NCBI GenBank assembly: GCA_947451875.1
Contig: CANGBE010000060.1
Span: 1-7,787, forward strand
DNA from: Sphingomonadaceae bacterium
Lineage (GTDB): Bacteria > Pseudomonadota > Alphaproteobacteria > Sphingomonadales > Sphingomonadaceae
Length of the DNA: 7,787 nucleotides
Reading direction: 5' to 3'
This document shows positions 1 through 5,901 of the stretch, one piece after another; within the stretch, counting starts at the first letter, position 1, and the number at the start of each line of letters is the position of its first letter. Below the pieces are notes generated by a model that was not told the DNA's origin, ran no database searches, and was given only the letters and a program-made list of their open reading frames with translations. Both the position numbers and the translations under genes were made by a program.

Positions 1-40
1 AGCTATCAGGGAGCAACCCAGTCTCCCGGGCAGGGGAGCG

Positions 41-68
41 CCTATAACAGGCGGTCATCATTTGGCAA
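41..68 (-). promoter_or_regulatory. Candidate leftward promoter beyond the end of nadK
   Basis: On the minus strand a -35-like TTGCCA (63-68) is followed after 16 nt by a -10-like TATAGG (41-46). Transcription would start near position 33 and run out of the window to the left. The -10 lies inside a small inverted repeat, CGCCT (39-43) and AGGCG (49-53). Downstream, GGGAG (9-13) and CTCCC (23-27) could form a 5-bp hairpin in the leader. No reading frame with a credible start and ribosome binding site is visible in 1-88, and no tRNA T-arm pattern is seen, so the gene served would lie outside the window. The hexamers match consensus only in part, and this is a guess from sequence alone. Confidence 0.3.
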
Positions 69-79
69 GTGGCTGATGT

Positions 80-94
80 GTGTGAAATTCACAC
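80..94. repeat. Perfect 15-bp palindrome over the nadK stop codon
   Basis: GTGTGAAATTCACAC reads as a 7-bp inverted repeat around a central A at 87. It spans the last nadK codon and the TGA stop (89-91 on the minus strand). In RNA it could fold as a 6-bp stem with a 3-nt loop, but no T tract follows on the minus strand, so it is a poor intrinsic terminator. The half-sites TGTGA and TCACA resemble CRP/FNR-type half-sites, but the 3-bp spacing differs from the usual 6 bp of CRP. It could be an operator for a promoter to its left, or chance. Confidence 0.4.
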
Positions 95-868
95 TTGGAA
101 CTGTTCGGCGAAAATCCGCTCTTCCAGACCCTGTCCGGGATCAAACAGCAGGGTGAGTTGCTTTTCACGCGCCACGGCGATCCGCACTTCGGCGACATCG
201 CGCACTTCGCGCTGATCGGCGACGGCGGCGACCGGGCGGCGATCGGGTTCGCGCACGGTGAAGGCTACCTCGGCGCTGTCGGGCAGGATCGCGCCTTTCC
301 AGCGGCGCGGGCGAAACGGGCTGAGCGGTGTCAGCGCTAGCATACCGCAGCCGAGCGGCAGAATTGGACCATTGGCGGAGAGATTATAGGCGGTGGAGCC
401 CGCAGGCGTTGCCACCAGCACACCGTCGCCGGCCAGCTCGGTCATGCGGACCTTGCCGTTGACCTTTACTTCAAGCTTCGCCGTCATGCGGGTTTCGCGC
501 AGCAGAGAGACCTCGTTGATGGCATAGTGGCGGTGTTCGACGCCGGCCTGCGTGGTGGCGATCATCTCAACCGGCACGACGGCTACGGGTCTTGCGCGTT
601 CTACCCGCTCGGCGATGGCCCGCTTTGATTTAAGCCGATTCATCAGGAAGCCGACTGTGCCAAGATTGACGCCATAGGCCGGAACCACCCGCCCATGCGC
701 CAGCATCTCGTGCAGAACGTGGAGCATGAAACCATCGCCGCCGACGACGACCAGCGCATCGGCCTCTTCTAGCGAAACCCAGTCGCAGGCGGCGCGCAGA
801 TCGGCCGCGCCTTCCTGTGCCTTGTCGGTGTGTGAAACCACGAGGGAGAGTTTCAATGGGCTATTCAT
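89..868 (-). CDS. nadK: NAD kinase
   Basis: ATP-dependent NAD+ kinase, the cytoplasmic enzyme that makes NADP+. The 259-residue product has the family landmarks in order: GGDG at 43-46 (nucleotide-binding loop with the catalytic Asp45), NLGTVGFL at 68-75, NE at 118-119, the glycine-rich GDGVLVATPAGSTAYN stretch at 147-162 followed by NGPIL, and the alphaproteobacterial SPFRPRRWKGAILP segment near 183-196. VADQREVRD near 216-224 is also typical. I chose the ATG at 868 because the mature-looking family N-terminus (short leader, then SLVVSHTDKAQ) begins there. The frame stays open up to a TTG at 904, but the 12 extra residues look like spacer translation. Neither start has a clear Shine-Dalgarno sequence. 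It is divergent from the GGDEF-EAL gene. No strong terminator is seen after the stop. Confidence 0.95.
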   Translation of the reverse strand: MNSPLKLSLVVSHTDKAQEGAADLRAACDWVSLEEADALVVVGGDGFMLHVLHEMLAHGRVVPAYGVNLGTVGFLMNRLKSKRAIAERVERARPVAVVPVEMIATTQAGVEHRHYAINEVSLLRETRMTAKLEVKVNGKVRMTELAGDGVLVATPAGSTAYNLSANGPILPLGCGMLALTPLSPFRPRRWKGAILPDSAEVAFTVREPDRRPVAAVADQREVRDVAEVRIAVAREKQLTLLFDPGQGLEERIFAEQFQV

Positions 869-921
869 TCGGGGGTTGGTATCGGCAGGGCACGTCGATT
901 GCAACGAAACTACGTGCGGCT

Positions 922-950
922 TTGAGACATTCGCAACCCTGATGTGCTAA
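922..950 (+). promoter_or_regulatory. Candidate promoter for the GGDEF-EAL gene
   Basis: TTGAGA (922-927, one mismatch to TTGACA) is followed after 17 nt by TGCTAA (945-950). The overlapping GCTAACTT (946-953) also resembles the alphaproteobacterial housekeeping -10 style GCTANAWC described in Caulobacter. The expected start site, near 957, falls about 4 nt before the ATG at 961. With no Shine-Dalgarno sequence before that ATG, this would give a leaderless or nearly leaderless mRNA. The -10 region sits within the palindrome GCTAACTTAGC (946-956). The -35 is good and the -10 weak. Confidence 0.35.
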
Positions 951-960
951 CTTAGCCAAG

Positions 961-2250
961 ATGGAATTGTTGCGCCAAGCCCAGAACGATGCCGGACGCG
1001 ATGCCTTGACCGGCCTTGCGGGCCGCGATGCTGCGCGTGCGCGGCTGGAAACATGGCTGATGGAAGGGCCAGAAGGTGGACAAGTTCATGCCTTGCTGCT
1101 CAGCCTCACACGGCTCGATACGATCAATCTCGCCTATGGCTCGGTCGCGGGCGATGGCGCGCTGGCAGAGGTGGCGGCGCGCATCCAGCACTTTGCCGGA
1201 GACGAATTTGATTCGCCGTGGTTTGCAGCAAGGCTGGGCGGCACCAGCTTCCTGCTCTCTGCCCGCGCGCCTTGTACCCGTGAACGCTGGGGCCTGTTTG
1301 CCGAGGCACTGTGCGAGCATGTGGCGCGCCCCGTGGGCGATCTGCGCCTTAGCCCGCGCATGGCCCTGCTGAGCGCTCTGCCGGATGAGGACGCTGACGG
1401 ACTGCTCGGGCGGCTGGCTCAGGCGCAGGCGGCTCTGGGGCGGCGCTCGGCGCGGCGGCTGTCATGGGTTGATGGCGGCGCGGCACGGCCCGCACGCAGC
1501 GCGGCGCGGCTTGAGGCTGATCTGCACAAGGCGGTGGAGCGTGACGAGATCGAGGTGCTGTTCCAGCCGCAATTTGGCCTGCCAGGTGACGCGCTGACCG
1601 GCGCGGAGGCCTTGGCCCGCTGGCAGCACCCGCAGCTTGGCCGGATCGGCGCGGGTGCACTGTTCTCGATTGCCGAGCGGATCGATTTCATGCCGCAGCT
1701 ATCGCAACACATCGCGGCCAAGGCGCTGGCGCTGGCATCAAGCTGGCCCGATCACCTGCGCCTGTCGATCAACGTCACCGCAGCGGACCTTGCGGGCGAG
1801 CACTATGCGAAAGTGCTGGGCGGAATCGTCGCGGGAAGCGCCTTTCCGGCGGACCGGCTGACGCTGGAAGTAACCGAACAGGCGCTGCTTTCCGACATCG
1901 AACTCGCCCGCCGCTCGCTGGAAGAACTGGCCACGCAGGGCATGAAAGTGGCGCTCGACGATTTCGGCGCGGGGTTCTGCAACTTCCGCTACCTCAAGCT
2001 GCTGCCGCTGCACTATCTCAAGCTCGACCGCTCGATGGTGGACGGCGTGGCAGAGGACGCCCGCGATCTCGCGGTGCTGCGTGCGATTGTCGCGATGGCG
2101 AGGGCGCTGGACCTTGGCGTGATTGCCGAGGGGATTGAGACTGAGGCCCAGCGGGCAGCGGTTGAGGCTGAGGGCTGCGGCTGCTGGCAGGGCTTCCTGC
2201 GCGCCGAGCCGATGGGGGCTGAGGCGTTTTTGGACCTCGCTAAGACTTGA
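961..2250 (+). CDS. GGDEF-EAL protein with degenerate GGDEF and intact EAL domain, probable c-di-GMP phosphodiesterase
   Basis: A 429-residue soluble protein with no signal peptide, membrane segment or N-terminal sensor domain. A GGDEF domain covers about 11-165: it opens with DALTGLAGRD, but the signature is GGTSF (93-97) and the metal-binding DLD of the first strand reads SLT (48-50), so diguanylate cyclase activity should be absent. The EAL domain (about 185-425) keeps every expected catalytic position: EAL 216-218, Asn271, Glu303, Asp333-Asp334 in DDFGAG, Lys354 in LKLD, Glu390 and Glu393 in AEGIET, and Gln410. It therefore probably hydrolyses c-di-GMP to pGpG, with the dead GGDEF domain perhaps acting as a GTP-sensing or dimerising module, as known for some family members. 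The start is fixed by a TGA at 940-942 and the lack of any other start codon before 961. It is the only plus-strand gene here. The target process is unknown. Confidence 0.9.
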   Translation: MELLRQAQNDAGRDALTGLAGRDAARARLETWLMEGPEGGQVHALLLSLTRLDTINLAYGSVAGDGALAEVAARIQHFAGDEFDSPWFAARLGGTSFLLSARAPCTRERWGLFAEALCEHVARPVGDLRLSPRMALLSALPDEDADGLLGRLAQAQAALGRRSARRLSWVDGGAARPARSAARLEADLHKAVERDEIEVLFQPQFGLPGDALTGAEALARWQHPQLGRIGAGALFSIAERIDFMPQLSQHIAAKALALASSWPDHLRLSINVTAADLAGEHYAKVLGGIVAGSAFPADRLTLEVTEQALLSDIELARRSLEELATQGMKVALDDFGAGFCNFRYLKLLPLHYLKLDRSMVDGVAEDARDLAVLRAIVAMARALDLGVIAEGIETEAQRAAVEAEGCGCWQGFLRAEPMGAEAFLDLAKT

Positions 2251-2253
2251 TAC

Positions 2254-2284
2254 AAAAACCCCGCCCGGTTTTCACCGGACGGGG
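2254..2284 (-). terminator. Intrinsic terminator for hppA, shared with the converging GGDEF-EAL gene
   Basis: The arms CCCCGCCCGGT (2259-2269) and ACCGGACGGGG (2274-2284) enclose the 4-nt loop TTTC. In the minus-strand RNA all 11 positions pair, the imperfect one as G-U, and the stem is followed at once by five U residues (A-run 2254-2258 on the plus strand): a strong terminator for hppA. In the plus-strand RNA the same position is a C-A mismatch and the downstream sequence is CCTTGTTT, so it should also stop the GGDEF-EAL transcript but less efficiently. The hairpin begins 8 nt after that gene's stop codon. Confidence 0.85.
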
Positions 2285-2310
2285 CCTTGTTTCCCAAATT
2301 CTACCCAGAG

Positions 2311-2328
2311 CGGCTTGCGAGCAAGCCG
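2311..2328. repeat. Perfect 8-bp inverted repeat in the convergent spacer
   Basis: CGGCTTGC (2311-2318) and GCAAGCCG (2321-2328) are exact reverse complements around GA. In RNA this gives about 7 bp closed by a 4-nt loop. It lies 17 nt past the hppA stop, before the main terminator, and has no T tract on either strand. It may protect the hppA mRNA 3' end or act as a pause site. Function is not shown by sequence. Confidence 0.55.
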
Positions 2329-2345
2329 TGGGCGGAAATTTCAGA

Positions 2346-4439
2346 TCAATGCGCTGCCAGTGCTGCCAGCAGCAGCAGGGCTACGATGTTGGTGATCTTG
2401 ATCATCGGGTTCACGGCAGGGCCGGCGGTGTCCTTGTAGGGATCGCCAACCGTGTCGCCGGTCACCGCAGCCTTGTGGGCTTCAGAGCCCTTGCCGCCGT
2501 GGTGGCCGTCTTCGATGTACTTCTTGGCATTGTCCCATGCGCCGCCGCCCGAGGTCATCGAGATGGCGATGAACAGGCCGCCGACGATAACGCCCAGCAG
2601 CAGGGCACCCAGAGCGGCAAAGCCTGCCGCCTGATCGCCCGAAACCCAGGTGATCACATAGTACACGGCAATCGGTGCTAGCACCGGCAGCAGTGACGGG
2701 ATGATCATTTCCTTGATCGCGGCCTTGGTGACCAGATCGACCGTGCGGGCATAGTCCGGCTTGGTCTCATAGGTCATGATGCCCGGGTTATCGCGGAACT
2801 GGTTACGCACGTCGATCACCACGTCGCCCGCAGCGCGGCCAACGGCAGTCATGCCCATTGATCCGAACAGGTTGGGCAGCAGTGCGCCCAACAGAAGCCC
2901 GACGATGACATAGGGGTTCTCAAGGCTGAAATCGACGGTCAGCCCGGGGAAGAACGCCCGAAGGTCAGTCGTGTAAGCAGCGAAGAGCACCAGTGCGGCA
3001 AGACCGGCCGAACCGATGGCATAGCCCTTGGTCACAGCCTTGGTGGTGTTGCCAACAGCGTCGAGCGCGTCGGTCTTGGCCCGGACTTCATCATCGAGGC
3101 CTGCCATTTCGGCAATGCCGCCAGCGTTGTCGGTGACAGGACCGTAAGCGTCGAGCGCCACGACCATGCCTGCCAGCGCCAGCATGGCGGTAGCCGCATA
3201 GGCAATGCCCATCAGGCCAGCCAGCTTGTAGGCGATGATGATGCCAGCGCAGATAACTAGCGTTGGCAGTGCGGTGGATTCAAGGCTGATTGCCAGACCC
3301 TGGATCACGTTGGTGCCGTGGCCGGTTTCCGAAGCCTTGGCGATCGAGCGAACCGGGCGATAGTTGGTGCCGGTGTAGTACTCAGTGATCCAGATGATCA
3401 GGCCGGTGATGACCAGACCAAGGAAGCAGCAATAGAACAGGATCCGGCCGGTATAGGCCTGATCGCCGACAGTCGCTTCCATGTTGCCACCGAGCGCATA
3501 CTGGATCGCCCACCAGATGGCAGGAACCGAGAGAACGGCAGTAACCAGGAAGCCCTTGTACATGGCGCCCATGATGTTCTTGCCGCCGCCGAGACGGACG
3601 AAGTAGGTGCCGATGATGCTGGTGACGATGCAAACGCCGCCGATCAAAAGCGGGAGCGACATCAGCGTCATCAAGTTTTCTGCACCCTTGAGCAGAAGCG
3701 CGGTGAGAACCATGGTGGCACCAACGGTAACAACATAGGTCTCGAAAAGGTCAGCCGCCATACCGGCGCAGTCACCGACGTTGTCGCCAACGTTATCGGC
3801 GATAACCGCAGGGTTGCGTGGATCATCTTCCGGGATGCCAGCCTCGACCTTGCCGACAAGGTCAGCGCCGACGTCAGCAGCCTTGGTGAAGATACCGCCG
3901 CCCAGACGCGCGAAGATCGAGATCAGCGAGGCACCGAAAGCAAGGGCGGTAAGGCCGCGAACCACCAGGTGGTCATCAGGTGCAAGTCCGGCAGGGCCGG
4001 TCAGGTACCAGAAGAACCCGGCAATCGCGAGCAGCGCGAGGCCAGCCACAAGCATGCCGGTGATGGCACCAGCGCGGAAGGCCAGCGTCAGGCCAGCCTG
4101 CAGGCCGGTCTGCGCTGCGGCCGCCGTGCGGACGTTCGAGCGCACCGAAATGTTCATGCCGATGAAACCGGCAACGCCCGAAAGCACAGCGCCGAGCACA
4201 AAGCCCGCAGCCGAAATGGTTCCAAGTGCCCACAGAACGATCGCCGCAACAACCACGCCAACGATGGCAATGGTGGTGTACTGGCGCTTCAGGTAGGCTT
4301 GCGCGCCTTCCTGAATGGCCGCTGCGATTTCCTGCATTTTTTCGTTGCCTGCCGAGGCGCTAAGCACCTGGCGGCTGGTGATGAAACCATAGACGATGGC
4401 CACAAGGCCTAAAGCTATGGAGATCGTGACGAGATTCAC
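2346..4439 (-). CDS. hppA: Membrane-bound proton-translocating pyrophosphatase, K+-independent type
   Basis: A 697-residue polytopic inner-membrane enzyme that hydrolyses pyrophosphate to two phosphates and pumps H+. Hydrophobic segments recur from residues 4-20 to the C-terminus, as in the 16-helix family, and the length is normal. Substrate-site motifs are visible: DVGADLVGKVE at 189-199, the Asp-rich DNVGDNVGDCAGM at 215-227, DNAGG at 437-441, and GDTVGDPYKDTAGP at 661-674. GNTTKAVTKG (463-472) has Lys467 and Thr470, the residues that mark the K+-independent H+-pumping branch; K+-dependent and Na+-pumping enzymes have Ala at the Lys position. The start is GTG, supported by AGGAGG 8 nt upstream and by the usual short N-terminus before the first helix. 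It lies downstream of thiL in the same direction, across a 135-bp spacer that suggests separate or conditional transcription. It ends before a strong terminator. Confidence 0.97.
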   Translation of the reverse strand: MNLVTISIALGLVAIVYGFITSRQVLSASAGNEKMQEIAAAIQEGAQAYLKRQYTTIAIVGVVVAAIVLWALGTISAAGFVLGAVLSGVAGFIGMNISVRSNVRTAAAAQTGLQAGLTLAFRAGAITGMLVAGLALLAIAGFFWYLTGPAGLAPDDHLVVRGLTALAFGASLISIFARLGGGIFTKAADVGADLVGKVEAGIPEDDPRNPAVIADNVGDNVGDCAGMAADLFETYVVTVGATMVLTALLLKGAENLMTLMSLPLLIGGVCIVTSIIGTYFVRLGGGKNIMGAMYKGFLVTAVLSVPAIWWAIQYALGGNMEATVGDQAYTGRILFYCCFLGLVITGLIIWITEYYTGTNYRPVRSIAKASETGHGTNVIQGLAISLESTALPTLVICAGIIIAYKLAGLMGIAYAATAMLALAGMVVALDAYGPVTDNAGGIAEMAGLDDEVRAKTDALDAVGNTTKAVTKGYAIGSAGLAALVLFAAYTTDLRAFFPGLTVDFSLENPYVIVGLLLGALLPNLFGSMGMTAVGRAAGDVVIDVRNQFRDNPGIMTYETKPDYARTVDLVTKAAIKEMIIPSLLPVLAPIAVYYVITWVSGDQAAGFAALGALLLGVIVGGLFIAISMTSGGGAWDNAKKYIEDGHHGGKGSEAHKAAVTGDTVGDPYKDTAGPAVNPMIKITNIVALLLLAALAAH

Positions 4440-4447
4440 GCGATGCC

Positions 4448-4453
4448 CCTCCT
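4448..4453 (-). promoter_or_regulatory. Strong ribosome binding site of hppA
   Basis: The minus strand reads AGGAGG, a full match to the anti-Shine-Dalgarno core, 8 nt before the GTG start of hppA. It is the strongest ribosome binding site in the window. It decides the GTG start and suggests high expression of the pump. Confidence 0.85.
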
Positions 4454-4468
4454 GTTTTGGGAATCCTC

Positions 4469-4510
4469 AAAAAAAGCGCTCCGCGTTAGTTAATGCGGAT
4501 TCACTCGCGC
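4469..4510 (-). terminator. Terminator- or attenuator-like hairpin between thiL and hppA
   Basis: On the minus strand TCCGC (4499-4495) and GCGGA (4484-4480) form a 5-bp stem around a 10-nt AT-rich loop. Outside it, GCGC (4510-4507) can pair with GCGC (4479-4476) across a 7-nt bulge, and seven T residues follow directly (4475-4469). This could end the his-nusB-thiL transcript or act as an attenuator in the hppA leader, since it lies 16 nt before the AGGAGG of hppA. The stem is short and bulged, so strength is uncertain. I found no clear hppA promoter hexamers in the spacer. Confidence 0.4.
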
Positions 4511-4519
4511 GGTTGGCTA

Positions 4520-4558
4520 TCGGCGCAATGGCACCTGCGCAAGTGCAATTCGGCGCAA
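4520..4558. repeat. 9-bp direct repeat flanking a near-palindrome upstream of hppA
   Basis: TCGGCGCAA occurs at 4520-4528 and again at 4550-4558, exactly 30 bp apart, about three helical turns. Between them GCACCTGCGCAAGTGC (4531-4546) is a 16-bp palindrome with one mismatched pair. The core GCGCAA occurs three times (4523, 4537, 4553). It fills the spacer between the thiL stop and the terminator-like hairpin. This layout suits a binding site for a dimeric regulator acting on hppA, but no known operator is recognised. Confidence 0.45.
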
Positions 4559-4574
4559 AATGGCCGGTTATGCC

Positions 4575-5453
4575 TCAGCGATGCAGAAAACCGGGGCTAT
4601 CGCCTGCTTCGAGCCTCTTGCCATCAAGCAGGAGAGGGCCGTTCTGCCGCGCGAGAGCTTGCCCGATCCGCGTCGCGGGGACAGCCGGAGCGGTGCCGGA
4701 TGGCAAGGTGAACAGCAGTTCGTAATCGTCGCCCCAGCGCAGGGCCTCGTTGCGGCGGACTTCGGGGGCGGCGATGGGAACAGCGGTGCTGTCAATGGCA
4801 AAGGTGATCCCGCTGGCATCGGCCATGCGCATGGCATCGAGCAGCAATCCGTCCGATACATCCATCATCGCAGTGACTTGAGGGGCGAGGGCAATACCTT
4901 CGGAGAGGCGCGCCTGCGGGCGGCGGTAGGCCGAGCTGTCACCCGTTCCGGCGCGCAGGGCCTCAAGCCCGATCATCGCCGCGCCGACTGCGCCGGTGAT
5001 CCACAATGCGTTGCCAGCCTTTGCGCCCGAGCGCGAGGGCACGGGCCGGTGCGTGGCGCGCCCAATGGCAGTCAGTCCCATCGCCTGCGGCCCGGAACCT
5101 CCTACGGTATCGCCCCCGAGCAGGGGCACGTTGTAGGCATTCAGCGCTTCGCTCAGGCCTTCAAGTAACCGGGCATCGTCCTTGCCCAGCACATAGCCTA
5201 GCAAGACACCCACCGGTTCCGCGCCCTTGGACGCGAGATCGGAAATGTTTGTGGCGACCAGCTTCCATGCCACGTCAGCCGGGTCTTGGTCGGGCAGGAA
5301 GTGCACGCCTTCGACCAACATGTCGTGGGTCAGAACCAGCGCCTCGCCGCCGAATTCCAGCACCGCGCAATCATCAGTCAACCCGCGCGCAGCGGGATGC
5401 GCGGCGATGGCGCGCAGGGATGTGATGAAGGCGGTTTCGCCGCTCAGCGCCAA
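4575..5453 (-). CDS. thiL: Thiamine-monophosphate kinase
   Basis: Phosphorylates thiamine monophosphate with ATP to give thiamine diphosphate, the last step of cofactor synthesis, in the cytoplasm. The 292-residue product shows the PurM/ThiL-fold landmarks: DDCAVL at 27-32, THDMLVEGVHF at 42-52, NISDLASKGAEP at 69-80, GGDTV at 113-117, DVSDGL at 198-203, and GDDYELLFT at 241-249. The Asp residues of these motifs bind the Mg-ATP and substrate phosphates. The start is taken as TTG at 5453, only 3 nt after the nusB stop, with AAGG 6 nt upstream. No ATG occurs before residue 45, inside a core motif, so a non-ATG start is certain, though a CTG two codons later cannot be excluded. The tight junction with nusB implies translational coupling. 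Length and motifs are normal. Confidence 0.95.
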   Translation of the reverse strand: MALSGETAFITSLRAIAAHPAARGLTDDCAVLEFGGEALVLTHDMLVEGVHFLPDQDPADVAWKLVATNISDLASKGAEPVGVLLGYVLGKDDARLLEGLSEALNAYNVPLLGGDTVGGSGPQAMGLTAIGRATHRPVPSRSGAKAGNALWITGAVGAAMIGLEALRAGTGDSSAYRRPQARLSEGIALAPQVTAMMDVSDGLLLDAMRMADASGITFAIDSTAVPIAAPEVRRNEALRWGDDYELLFTLPSGTAPAVPATRIGQALARQNGPLLLDGKRLEAGDSPGFLHR

Positions 5454-5456
5454 ACC

Positions 5457-5891
5457 CTACCTTACGCTCTTTGCTATCGCGTCCAACACGCCATTAACGA
5501 ACTTCGCATCGCGCGTGTCGAAAAAGGCGTGGGCGACGTCGACATATTCACTGATCGCGCTGCCGGTGGGCACGTCGGCGCGGGCGAGCAATTCGTAGGT
5601 GCCGGCGCGCAGGATCTGCAGCATGGTCTTGTCGAGCCGTTCGATCGACCAGCCATCGGCCAGCTTGTTGGAAATCAGGCCGTCGATCTCGTCGATGCGC
5701 GCAATCGCGCCGATCACCACGTCATCAAAAAAGGCCGTTTCCGCCTTGGCGAACTGCATGTCCTCGATTTCCGCGCCGAGCCGGTGCTGGTGGAATTCGT
5801 CGAGCAGGCGCGCTTGCGGCGGGGCCTCCATGTGATGCTGATAGAGCGCCTGCACCGCGGCGAGGCGGGCGGCTGATCTGGCCTTAGTCAT
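5457..5891 (-). CDS. nusB: Transcription antitermination protein NusB
   Basis: A 144-residue all-helical RNA-binding protein that, with NusE (ribosomal protein S10), binds boxA RNA and supports antitermination in rRNA operons. Family signs: a basic N-terminus with RSAARLAAVQALYQ at 5-18, the WSIERLDKTMLQILRAGTYE helix pair at 81-100, and the C-terminal EYVDVAHAFFDTRDAKFVNG block at 115-134 ending VLDAIAKS. The frame is open upstream into hisD, but the ATG at 5891 gives the standard NusB N-terminus and length and follows the hisD stop by 10 nt. The ribosome binding site is weak (GAGAG about 8 nt upstream, overlapping the hisD stop region), which fits reinitiation by ribosomes leaving hisD. The stop is TAG. 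Confidence 0.95.
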   Translation of the reverse strand: MTKARSAARLAAVQALYQHHMEAPPQARLLDEFHQHRLGAEIEDMQFAKAETAFFDDVVIGAIARIDEIDGLISNKLADGWSIERLDKTMLQILRAGTYELLARADVPTGSAISEYVDVAHAFFDTRDAKFVNGVLDAIAKSVR

Positions 5892-5901
5892 ATTCGCACT
5901 C

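Noticed and set aside
1..60. GC-rich hairpins at the left edge as the end of a tRNA or other structured RNA.
   Set aside because: No T-loop, CCA end or other conserved RNA core is visible on either strand, and the stems are only 5 bp.
80..94. The palindrome as a canonical CRP site.
   Set aside because: The half-sites TGTGA and TCACA are separated by 3 bp, whereas CRP sites use 6 bp.
869..904. N-terminal extension of NadK from a TTG at 904.
   Set aside because: The 12 extra residues do not resemble the family N-terminus, there is no Shine-Dalgarno sequence, and the ATG at 868 gives a normal-length enzyme.
1195..1209. A literal GDEF string (residues 80-83) in the GGDEF-EAL protein that could be taken as an active cyclase motif.
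   Set aside because: It lies in the helix-loop region about 13 residues before the true signature. The hairpin ARLGGTSFLL at 90-99 aligns with the canonical ARxGGDEFxxL, so the GDEF string is coincidental.
3318..4412. A 364-codon open frame on the plus strand opposite hppA.
   Set aside because: It is the exact antisense of a well-supported membrane protein. Its product is rich in Arg, Asp, Asn and Gly with no recognisable domain, as expected from mirrored codon bias in GC-rich DNA.
5286..5876. A 196-codon plus-strand open frame over the thiL start and nusB.
   Set aside because: Shadow of two conserved minus-strand genes; the product shows no domain.
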